Shown piece by piece: positions 6,578 through 13,274 of a stretch of DNA of 20,466 bases. The stretch lies in the NCBI GenBank assembly GCA_017302015.1, contig JAFLEE010000089.1:1-20466 (forward strand). The letters run 5' to 3'. Origin of the DNA: Spirochaetota bacterium (GTDB taxonomy: Bacteria > Spirochaetota > UBA12135 > COTS27 > JAFLEE01). Made by a program: the position numbers and the translations under genes. A model generated the notes under the pieces. The model ran no database searches and was not told where the DNA came from. It worked only from the letters and a program-made list of their open reading frames with translations. Position 1 is the stretch's first letter. Each line of letters starts with the position of its first letter.

Positions 6578-8562
6578 TTTTTTTGTTTCGTCCGCGGGCG
6601 CTTCCCAGAACCGGAGCGCGCCGGGCCCGAAAATCTCAGGTCTCGGGCCCGCCGGAGCGCCGTCTGGCGCGCCTTTTCCAGGGCTTGGAGCGTGCCGTCA
6701 TCCGATGCGCGGCCGCGTACGGCGTTGAAATCGCCCAAGGCATCGCCGCCGAGCCCGTAGCCGATGCGGGCCGCGGGTAGGAACTCTTTCTCGCCATCGC
6801 GCAGGAGGCGCCCATAGAATTCACCCAGGGTCTCCCGCAGGTCGAGGAGGAAGGCATCGGGGTGGGCGAGGCTATGGGGAGTCAGAAGTTGGGCGGCGGC
6901 TCGCCGCACCCAGTCCCAGGTCAGCGATTCGAGGGAGTGGAGGATCTTCGCGGCTTTCTGACGCACCGCTGCGGGATCCTTCAGGGCCCCCTGGCGAACC
7001 CCCTGGATCACCCGCTCGAGTTCACTCACCGGGCAGGGGATCCCTCCCCAATCCACCCATTCGGGGAGCGCCGATTTTGCCGAGGGGAAGAGCGGCCACG
7101 GAAGGGGCTTCCCATATCGCGCGGCCCGATTCAAGACCGTTTCAAATACGAAGGCCTTGAGGAGGATCTCGTATTGGGCGATCCCGGTGGCGAGGTGGGC
7201 GCGCGGGAGGGATAACCCGCCGAGGTCCAGGAAATCGGCGGATCGGTCGCTGGCCGTGGTGGCCTCGCGCAGGCGTTCCAGGCCGCGCAGGGCCCGGGCG
7301 GCCGTCAGCGGCGTGAGGCGGGTCGGGCAAAAGAGGTCGGCGGGATTTTTCCCTCGCCGGTCGCGCTGGGGCCACTTCATCTCATCGCGCACTTGCCCCG
7401 AGGAGAAGCAGAGCAGGCCGGGGTAGAGAAGCGTACGATCGTCTTTTCCCACGAGGAGGGAGAAGGGGAAATCGGAACTGTCCAGGGGCTTACCGTGGCG
7501 CCCGACGATGGTGGAGAAGGCCCCCACGCGGGAGGGGAAAAGCAGCAGGGAACCGGAGCCGGTCTTCGTGCCCCGCTCCAGGATCCCCTGGTGCACGGGG
7601 CCGAGGCGGTAATGGTGGTTTGAAAAATTGGTGGCGCTCCCGGCGTTGAAGAACGAATAGGCGCCGGCGAGGAGGAGGGTGGCCTTGTGGTGGGAAATGC
7701 AATGGGGCCCCGCCCATGCGGCGCAGGCCTCTCCGGCGTGGAATTGGGTGTCGGCGAAGAGCAGCGAGTGCTCGACGAGGGCGCCCTTGGCCACTTCGCT
7801 CCCTTCGCCCAAGGCGGAGTGCTCCAGGCGGCTGGCGCCCTCGAGGAGGGACCGGGGGGCCATGAGGAAGTGCCGGGCGTGCGCCGGGCCCTCGACCCGG
7901 GCCCCCGGGTGGAGGATGCCCTCTTCCAAATGGGCGGCCCCGCGGAGTCGGGCTCCGTCGCCGATGCGCACATTGCGCAGGACGCCGCAGGCGCGGATGA
8001 GGACGCCGTTCCCGATCGTCGTGGGCTCTCCGCGGAGGGCGGCGGCCCGGGCCTGGGCCGCGCGCGCCAAGCGGCGTTGGAGGACGGGGTCGTGCTTGCA
8101 GAACACCTCCAGCCAGGCCCATTGGAGGCCCATGTCGTCGTGGAGGTGGAAGACCCGGCGGCCGTTCTCGTTGAGGACCGAGACCGGGGCGCCCACGCCG
8201 AAGCTGCTCTCGAGGTCGCCGCTTAATTCTTCGACGCGCAAGACCATGCTGCCGTCGCCCACCCGCACGTGGCGGACGGGCTCTCCGATGTCTTCCAGGC
8301 GCACCTGATCGCCGAGGTGCACGTGGGAGAGGCGGACCCCGTAGAGGCCCGGCGACCGGGGCGGCAGGCCGGGAAAGGCGAGGAGATCCCTGGGGGAGAG
8401 GCGGCCGATGCTCGCGGGGCCGTCGAAATGCGCCCCGCGCAGAAGGGAGGGGTCGGTCTCGGGGTGGAAGAGCACGCGCTTCCAATCATGGGCGGTGCAG
8501 CCCCGGGCGCGGAGTCCCTCGATGAGGGCCGCGTTGGGCGGGCGTCGGGTGCGGGCCTTCAT
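6574..8562 (-). CDS. DUF4954 family protein (left-handed beta-helix)
   Basis: The 662-residue product matches my recollection of the DUF4954 family. It has an N-terminal block (LRARGCTAHDWKRVLF), then a stretch of hexapeptide-like repeats around residues 185-290 (TIGNGVLIRACGVLRNVRIG) typical of left-handed beta-helices. Strongly conserved blocks follow: ISHHKATLLLAGAYSFFNAGS, NFSNHHYRLGPVHQG and MKWPQRDRR. The C-terminal 250 residues are helical and end in a basic tail (GKRPRTKQKK). DUF4954 has no established function. The repeat type resembles nucleotidyl- and acyltransferase beta-helices, and the His-rich blocks could form an active or metal site, but this is inference. The ATG at 8562 overlaps the upstream gene's stop as ATGA; an open extension to 8949 only shadows that gene. 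The stop overlaps menC as GTGA. Confidence 0.85.
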   Translation of the reverse strand: MKARTRRPPNAALIEGLRARGCTAHDWKRVLFHPETDPSLLRGAHFDGPASIGRLSPRDLLAFPGLPPRSPGLYGVRLSHVHLGDQVRLEDIGEPVRHVRVGDGSMVLRVEELSGDLESSFGVGAPVSVLNENGRRVFHLHDDMGLQWAWLEVFCKHDPVLQRRLARAAQARAAALRGEPTTIGNGVLIRACGVLRNVRIGDGARLRGAAHLEEGILHPGARVEGPAHARHFLMAPRSLLEGASRLEHSALGEGSEVAKGALVEHSLLFADTQFHAGEACAAWAGPHCISHHKATLLLAGAYSFFNAGSATNFSNHHYRLGPVHQGILERGTKTGSGSLLLFPSRVGAFSTIVGRHGKPLDSSDFPFSLLVGKDDRTLLYPGLLCFSSGQVRDEMKWPQRDRRGKNPADLFCPTRLTPLTAARALRGLERLREATTASDRSADFLDLGGLSLPRAHLATGIAQYEILLKAFVFETVLNRAARYGKPLPWPLFPSAKSALPEWVDWGGIPCPVSELERVIQGVRQGALKDPAAVRQKAAKILHSLESLTWDWVRRAAAQLLTPHSLAHPDAFLLDLRETLGEFYGRLLRDGEKEFLPAARIGYGLGGDALGDFNAVRGRASDDGTLQALEKARQTALRRARDLRFSGPARSGSGKRPRTKQKK

Positions 8563-9680
8563 TCGCCGTAATCGTGCATGCGGAAGACGTAGACGGTCTC
8601 GTTGCCGACGATCATCACGTGGCGGCGGTCGGGGTTGAGTTCCACGGCGGAGATATGGCGGTCCTGGATTTCGCGCTTCCAGATGACCGCGCCGGTGGCG
8701 GAGAGGTTGAGCGCCGTGCGGGATTCGGGGCCCACGGCGGCGACGAGGATCGACCCCGGCACCGAGGCGGCCGTGAAATAATCGAGGCGGCTCCCCGGGG
8801 CGCCGAGGGCGTAGACGTAGCGGGTGCGGCCGTTCTGGAGGGCGCGCACGCGGATGCCGCCGGGCACCTGCTCGAGGAGGACCCCGTTCTCTTCGTCGAG
8901 GAAGATCGACTGGCGCTCGCGGCGCCCGTAGCCGGTATCGAGGGACCATTGGCGCACGCCGTCGCGGTTCCAGAGGGTGAGGCGCTCAGGATCGAGGCCC
9001 GAGAGGGTGGCGACCCAGGCGCCCTTGGCCGAGACCGAGACCGATTTGATGTAATGGGTGCGGCTCTCCCCGGGCTTCTCCCGGAAGGTTAAGCGGCCCC
9101 GGTAATCGAAGACCCAGACATCGCCGTCGAGGGTCCCCAAAACGAGGTCGTCGTTGAACCCGCAATATTGCCAATCGGTCACCAGCGAGCCGAGGAAGAC
9201 GTTGCTGGCGAGCACCGTGCGGTTGATATCCCACAGCGTGGCGCTCTGGGCGTCGCTGGAAAGGACGAAGAACCGGTTGCCGGAGGGGGAGAGGATCGGG
9301 TAGCCGTAGCTATCGAGTTGCCATTGGCGCTCCCCGGCATCGGAGTACAGGGTGGAGATTTTGCCGACCTTGGAATAGGTGATGTAATTGCGGCTGCTGG
9401 CGCTGCAGAACGAGAGGGGGTCGAACGCGAGGCGGAAGCGGGTATCGCCGGTGCGGTCGAAATAGAAGAGGTTGGTGCGGAAATGGAAATGGCGCGTCTT
9501 GAAGTCGGGGAAATCGGAGAGGTCGACGTCGCGGGTGGAGAGGTCAGGCCCGTTCAGGTCATGGTGCCAGAGTAGCCGCGTGTAGGGTACTTTCGCGAAC
9601 CGGTCGGGAAGCGCGACGAAATAGACGAACCACGCGAGGAGGACGTAGAGGATCCCCTCCAGGAGATGTTTCCAGTTCAA
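8559..9680 (-). CDS. Membrane-anchored beta-propeller (WD40/PQQ-like) protein
   Basis: The 373-residue product begins with one hydrophobic anchor (residues 9-24, GILYVLLAWFVYFVAL) and continues as a series of beta-rich repeats. These include ISTLYSDAGERQWQLDSYG, DVWVFDYRGRLTFREKPGE, LTLWNRDGVRQWSLDTG and AVIWKREIQDRHISAVELN. The recurring pattern of Trp-Asp or phenyl-Asp followed by a turn fits a WD40- or PQQ-like propeller, probably in the periplasm. No enzyme signature is seen. It heads the operon with DUF4954, menC, menE and mnmA and overlaps DUF4954 by four bases, so the two may act together. The start is a TTG at 9680: the anchor begins right there, no better start is present, and a TACGAT hexamer lies six bases upstream, suggesting a leaderless message. 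Confidence 0.72.
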   Translation of the reverse strand: MNWKHLLEGILYVLLAWFVYFVALPDRFAKVPYTRLLWHHDLNGPDLSTRDVDLSDFPDFKTRHFHFRTNLFYFDRTGDTRFRLAFDPLSFCSASSRNYITYSKVGKISTLYSDAGERQWQLDSYGYPILSPSGNRFFVLSSDAQSATLWDINRTVLASNVFLGSLVTDWQYCGFNDDLVLGTLDGDVWVFDYRGRLTFREKPGESRTHYIKSVSVSAKGAWVATLSGLDPERLTLWNRDGVRQWSLDTGYGRRERQSIFLDEENGVLLEQVPGGIRVRALQNGRTRYVYALGAPGSRLDYFTAASVPGSILVAAVGPESRTALNLSATGAVIWKREIQDRHISAVELNPDRRHVMIVGNETVYVFRMHDYGE

Positions 9681-9686
9681 TGGCCT

Positions 9687-9692
9687 ATCGTA
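9687..9692 (-). promoter_or_regulatory. -10 element of the propeller/DUF4954/men/mnmA operon
   Basis: TACGAT on the minus strand (5 of 6 matches to TATAAT) ends exactly six bases before the TTG start codon at 9680. Usual spacing places the transcription start on the first base of that codon. No -35 hexamer is evident; a 17-bp dyad takes up the upstream region. Confidence 0.5.
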
Positions 9693-9695
9693 GCA

Positions 9696-9712
9696 TTTTT
9701 CCCGGGGAAAAA
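9696..9712. promoter_or_regulatory. 17-bp dyad upstream of the operon -10 (operator candidate)
   Basis: The sequence TTTTTCCC-G-GGGAAAAA has perfect 8-bp arms around one central base and sits three bases upstream of the TACGAT -10, centred about 24 bases before the presumed transcription start. That is a typical place for a repressor operator. It also lies 17 bases beyond the stop codon of the upstream OmpA gene, next to a weak 4-bp stem followed by five Ts, so a role in ending that transcript is an alternative. Confidence 0.35.
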
Positions 9713-9728
9713 CACCGCTGGCGGCGTC

Positions 9729-11237
9729 CTACGGTTCCAGGACCACCAGCTCCACCCGGCGGTTCTTCGCCCGGGCGGCCTCGCTGCGGTTATCGGTGAG
9801 CGGCTTGTCGGGGCCGTAGCCCTCGGCGCGGATGCGCCCCGCGCCGATGCCGTGGTCCACCAGGTACTGGCGCACGGCGGCGGCCCGGGCCCCCGAGAGG
9901 TTCTGGTTGAGGAGCCGGTCGCCGACATTGTCGGTGTGGCCCCGGAGTTCGATCTTCATGGAGGGGGTGCGCAGCAGCTCATCCCGCAGGCGGTCGAGGG
10001 AGGGGAAGGATTCGGGGAGGAGTTCGGAGAGGCCCCGCGCGAAAAGGATATTGGGGAGGACGAGGGGCTCCCGCCGCAGGGGCGCCTGGGCCCGCTCCAG
10101 GGTGGGCGGGGGGTTCTTGCGCAGGCTCACGTCCACCCGCGTCACCTTCCACCCCTGGGCCCCGCGCTCGAGGTCGAGGGTGAAGACGCTATTCTGGACG
10201 AGGTCGGGTTCTTCCAGGTTCTCCCACCGGTAGACGAATTGCCCGGTGCGGATATCGAATTGGTGGCTCCATTTCTTGCGGGGTTGGCGCACGCGGGCCT
10301 GGGCCGTGACGCGGGCGCGCTCGCCCACGACGCGGGTCTCCTGGAGTTCCCAGGAATCGATGCGGTAGTCGAGGTTCTTCACGAGCCAATCGCGGAACTC
10401 GGCGGCGATGACGAGGCGCTCCGCGGCTCGGGCCGAGCGGTAGCGCTCGAAGAACTCGGTGCCGGTGTAGGAGTTCACCAGGAGCGACGGCGCGTCCACC
10501 AATTCGAGGAACTCGGCCCAGCGGTGCTTCACCTGGTATTCCAGCAGGCGCTCCGCCACCCGGTCGGGGCCGGCGCTGCGGGGGTCGAAGGCGGCCGGGG
10601 GGGCCGCGGCGGATTCTTCCCGGGCGGCGGTTTCGGCCGCGGGCTTGGGGCTTTCCGCCGCCCCGGGCAGGATGCGGAAGGAGGCCTCGGGAACCTTGAA
10701 GGTCCAACGCTGCCCGTCCAGGAGGATATTGGGGGAGAAATTCCCCTCCACGGTGTAATAGCCCGCTTCGCCGAAATCGAGGAACTCGGCGAGGTCCACC
10801 GTCAGGGTGAAACTCTCCTCATCGCGGAGTTCGAGTTGGCGGGAGGCGTCGGCCTTCGCCTTGCCCAATTTCTTCTCCAATTTCCAGATCTTCCAGCCCT
10901 CGCTCTCCTCCACCTCCGAGCCGTTCTCCCGCTCGCCCACGAGGTCGAGGTGGTGGAAGAGGTTCTCCGAAAGGCGCAGGCGCACGCGGTGGCCGTCCCC
11001 GGTATTATTGTGGAGGGTCAGCCGCGCCAGCACGGGCTCCCCGGCCAGGTATTCCCGCTTCACGAGGCGCAACACGCAATCCAGGCGGGGTTGGAAGGCC
11101 GGATCCTCGGGGAGGACGGTATTGAGGGTGCCGGCGCTCTTCCAGGCACTCCCTTGGGGAAACGCCGAAAGGGCGAGGAGGAGGGGAAAAACGGCGAAAG
11201 GACGGGCCCGGAAGGGGCGAATTCGTGGGGATTTCAT
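9729..11237 (-). CDS. OmpA-family outer-membrane/peptidoglycan-binding protein with NTF2-like middle domain
   Basis: The 502-residue product has a Sec signal peptide (residues 1-31: basic start, FAVFPLLLALSA, cleavage near GSA). A beta-rich domain follows (about 35-195, with RLTLHNNTGDGHRVRLRLSE, like intracellular-proteinase-inhibitor or BsuPI-type folds), then a Pro/Ala/Glu-rich linker. A middle domain at about 230-380 resembles SnoaL/NTF2-like folds (RWAEFLELVDAPSLLVNSY). The C-terminal OmpA domain (about 395-502) contains ELRGHTDNVGD, RIRAEGYGPDKPL and NRRVELVV, where the Asp and Arg bind diaminopimelate in known members. It probably tethers the envelope to peptidoglycan. The ATG at 11237 is chosen because the signal peptide begins there; the open frame continues upstream only as a shadow of the SUI1 gene. 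A GATACT hexamer ending 12 bases before the ATG may be its -10. Confidence 0.85.
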   Translation of the reverse strand: MKSPRIRPFRARPFAVFPLLLALSAFPQGSAWKSAGTLNTVLPEDPAFQPRLDCVLRLVKREYLAGEPVLARLTLHNNTGDGHRVRLRLSENLFHHLDLVGERENGSEVEESEGWKIWKLEKKLGKAKADASRQLELRDEESFTLTVDLAEFLDFGEAGYYTVEGNFSPNILLDGQRWTFKVPEASFRILPGAAESPKPAAETAAREESAAAPPAAFDPRSAGPDRVAERLLEYQVKHRWAEFLELVDAPSLLVNSYTGTEFFERYRSARAAERLVIAAEFRDWLVKNLDYRIDSWELQETRVVGERARVTAQARVRQPRKKWSHQFDIRTGQFVYRWENLEEPDLVQNSVFTLDLERGAQGWKVTRVDVSLRKNPPPTLERAQAPLRREPLVLPNILFARGLSELLPESFPSLDRLRDELLRTPSMKIELRGHTDNVGDRLLNQNLSGARAAAVRQYLVDHGIGAGRIRAEGYGPDKPLTDNRSEAARAKNRRVELVVLEP

Positions 11238-11320
11238 GGGGAGTCGGCTCAGTATCGGCTCCCCATGGGGGAAGACTGACCCCCCCGAATCCCCGGCCAA
11301 AATCCTAAAGGTTTCGCTTT

Positions 11321-11716
11321 TTATCCCCCGCAGATTTTGGAGGGGTAGCCCTGGTCTTGGAGCGCCAGGGCGACCCGGGCGCGATCTGCGGTCTGGAGGA
11401 GGATTTCGCCGTCTTTGAGGGCCCCGCCCACCGCGAGGCGCCGCTTCAGCGCCACCAGGAGGGTCTGGGCCTCGGCCCCGTTGACATTGGATTTGAGCAG
11501 GGAGACCGCCTTTCCCGCGCGCCCCTGCTTGGAGATCCAGATCTCGATGGGGGGCCCCTTCCATTTTTTAGCCGGCGCGGGGGCCGCGGGGGCGCCTGAA
11601 ACCGGGAGGGACGGGGAGGGCTTGGGAGGGACGGGCACTCCGAGGAGGCCGGCGATCGTCATGCGGGGCTCGTCCGGGGTCGTCGAAGGGATGCGCTTAT
11701 CGGTCTGGCGACTCAT
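11321..11716 (-). CDS. eIF1/SUI1-like (YciH-type) translation factor
   Basis: The 131-residue product has a Pro/Ala-rich N-terminal extension of about 50 residues and a C-terminal SUI1 domain (about 55-131). The domain shows the family pattern: IEIWISKQGRAGKAVSLL, then LLVALKRRLAVGGALKDGEILLQ, and the final QGYPSKICGG. Bacterial YciH-type proteins resemble eukaryotic eIF1 and have been linked to start-codon fidelity and stress-related translational control. A protein like this would be relevant in a genome with many GTG/TTG and leaderless starts, but that link is inference. The ATG at 11716 has a good Shine-Dalgarno (AGAGGTG) about six bases upstream. A TGATATGAA stretch 25-35 bases upstream may contain a -10. 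It lies 123 bases after the fructosamine-kinase-family gene. Confidence 0.85.
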   Translation of the reverse strand: MSRQTDKRIPSTTPDEPRMTIAGLLGVPVPPKPSPSLPVSGAPAAPAPAKKWKGPPIEIWISKQGRAGKAVSLLKSNVNGAEAQTLLVALKRRLAVGGALKDGEILLQTADRARVALALQDQGYPSKICGG

Positions 11717-11839
11717 GGCCCACCTCTGATGGCGGCCATTTTCATATCAGGGACGGAAGAAGTGAAGATGAGGCGGGGATGGGGATACGGGACGCGGCGT
11801 ACGGGCGGTTTCCAGCAGGGCGCCTTCCGAAGCGATGGC

Positions 11840-12736
11840 TTACGCGAAGGCGTCCAAAATCTCCTCCACGCCGCTGCGGTAGGACGCGCCGAAGAGGTTC
11901 AGGTGGTTGAGCAGGTGGTAGAGATTGTAGATCTCGCGGCGCTCGGGGTAGCCCGGGGGCCGAGGGAGGATCTCGTCGTAGGCCTTATAGAACCCTTCCT
12001 CCATTCGCCCGAATAATTCCGTCATCGCGAGGTCGGTCTCCCGGTGGCCGAAATAGCACGCCGGGTCGACGATCACGGCCTCGCCCCCCGGGCCCACCAT
12101 GAGGTTCCCGCTCCACAGGTCGCCGTGGACGACGCTGGGGTAGTCCGCGGCGCCGGAAAGCCAATTCGGAAGGCGCGCCATGACGCGTTCAGCCCGGAGG
12201 GCCGTGCGGGAATCCAAGAGGCCGCGGGAGCGGGCGAGGCGCACCTGGTAGCCGAGGCGATGCTCGGCGAAGAAGCCGGTCCAATCGTCGGCGCGGGCGT
12301 TGATCTGCGGCGTGCTGCCGATATAATTGTCGCCAGGGAACCCCCAGAAGGGCATGGGCCGGGCATGGAGGCGGGCGAGGGCGCGGCCGAAGTTTTCCGC
12401 CCAGCCCCGTGGCGCTTTACCGGCGGGGATCCACTCCATCACGAGGAATTGGCCCTTTTCATTTTCGCCCCAGGCGAGGGCTTCGGGCACCCTCGGACCC
12501 TCCGGGCATCGGAGGGCGCGGAGGCCCTTCGCCTCGGCGGCGAACATCCCCGGGAAGTTCGCGCCGTTTTCTTTGAGGAAGAGGGAGCGCCCGTCCTCGA
12601 AGGTCAGCTTCGCGCAGGCATTGATGCAGCCGCCGCCCACCGGGGTGCGGGACCGAAGGCGAGCGCCCTCGCCGAGGAGGGCCGAGACCGCGTCGTCCAC
12701 CGAGGGGAAGCGCGGCGTTTCGGGAGCCTCGGTCAC
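11840..12736 (-). CDS. Fructosamine/ketosamine 3-kinase family protein
   Basis: The 298-residue product matches the fructosamine-kinase family. It has the loop GGGCIN (34-39), Lys55 in SLFLKEN, the catalytic motif HGDLWSGN (204-211, Asp206), the metal-binding VIVDPA (Asp224), and the diagnostic blocks YFGHRETDLAMTELFG and YNLYHLLNHLNLFG. Family members phosphorylate the 3-hydroxyl of sugar residues attached to protein amines, which makes the adduct fall off; bacterial members tend to prefer ribulosamines and erythrulosamines. The GTG at 12736 overlaps the phosphatase stop as GTGA, and similarity begins there. An upstream ATG at 12775 would add 13 residues inside the phosphatase gene and is less likely. 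No Shine-Dalgarno is obvious, so translation is probably coupled. Confidence 0.9.
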   Translation of the reverse strand: MTEAPETPRFPSVDDAVSALLGEGARLRSRTPVGGGCINACAKLTFEDGRSLFLKENGANFPGMFAAEAKGLRALRCPEGPRVPEALAWGENEKGQFLVMEWIPAGKAPRGWAENFGRALARLHARPMPFWGFPGDNYIGSTPQINARADDWTGFFAEHRLGYQVRLARSRGLLDSRTALRAERVMARLPNWLSGAADYPSVVHGDLWSGNLMVGPGGEAVIVDPACYFGHRETDLAMTELFGRMEEGFYKAYDEILPRPPGYPERREIYNLYHLLNHLNLFGASYRSGVEEILDAFA

Positions 12737-13218
12737 GGCGTGGCCGTGAGGCGGGAAAGGAGGCGCGCGGTGCATCGGTCGACCAGGGTCCACACCTCTT
12801 CGAACTCCTTGGGGCCGCCGTAATAGGGGTCGGGAACTTCCAGGGGGGCGTCGGCGTCCTCGTCGAACTCGCGCAGTAGGCGGATTTTGGCCCTCTGGGA
12901 TTCTTTCTTGGCGAAGGAAAGAAGCGAGCGCTTATTGTCCTCATCCATGGCGAGGATGAGGTCGAAGGTTTCTAGGTCGTCGGCGCGGAAATGCCGGGCG
13001 CGGTGGGTGATCGTGGCGCCGTGGCGGCGGGCGGTCTCGCGCATGCGCGAATCGGCGAGTTCGCCCACGTGCCAATCGCCCATGCCGCAGGACTCCACGG
13101 TGAACTCCCCGGCCAGGCCCGCCTTGGCTAAATGGGCCTCGAAGGCGGTATGGGCGGCCGGGCTGCGGCAGATATTCCCTAAGCAAACGAAGAGGATCTT
13201 TCGGGGAGGATTCGCCAT
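12733..13218 (-). CDS. Low-molecular-weight protein-tyrosine-phosphatase family
   Basis: The 161-residue product has the catalytic P-loop CLGNICRS (nucleophile Cys12, Arg18) and the general-acid motif DPYYGG (Asp130), at typical spacing and length. The family acts on phosphotyrosine or on low-molecular or sugar phosphates; members next to fructosamine-kinase genes are known to act on ketosamine 5-phosphates. The 4-base overlap with the kinase gene supports a joint role. The ATG at 13218 is the only start before the conserved KILFVC strand. It stands six bases after the T-run of an intrinsic terminator and has no Shine-Dalgarno in its C-rich leader, so its expression route is unclear: read-through or an unseen promoter. 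Confidence 0.93.
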   Translation of the reverse strand: MANPPRKILFVCLGNICRSPAAHTAFEAHLAKAGLAGEFTVESCGMGDWHVGELADSRMRETARRHGATITHRARHFRADDLETFDLILAMDEDNKRSLLSFAKKESQRAKIRLLREFDEDADAPLEVPDPYYGGPKEFEEVWTLVDRCTARLLSRLTATP

Positions 13219-13224
13219 GGGGGT

Positions 13225-13253
13225 AAAAAAAACGGGGGGATGGCTCCCCCCGT
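13225..13253 (-). terminator. Intrinsic terminator of the lipoprotein gene
   Basis: On the minus strand a C-plus-six-G arm (13252, then 13251-13246) and a complementary six-C-plus-G arm (13239-13233) form a 7-bp GC stem. The loop has six bases, and the stem is followed by eight Ts (13232-13225). It lies 21 bases after the stop of the lipoprotein gene and directly before the phosphatase start codon. Confidence 0.9.
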
Positions 13254-13274
13254 CGTTCCGTCGTTTCGGGCCGC

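Noticed and set aside
8563-8949. N-terminal extension of the DUF4954 gene
   Set aside because: It falls inside the propeller gene in a shifted frame; the ATGA overlap at 8562 and the family similarity place the start there.
9666-11279. 537-codon open frame on the plus strand
   Set aside because: It is antisense to the OmpA-family gene, which has a signal peptide and OmpA motifs; the plus-strand product has biased Gly/Glu/Val composition only.
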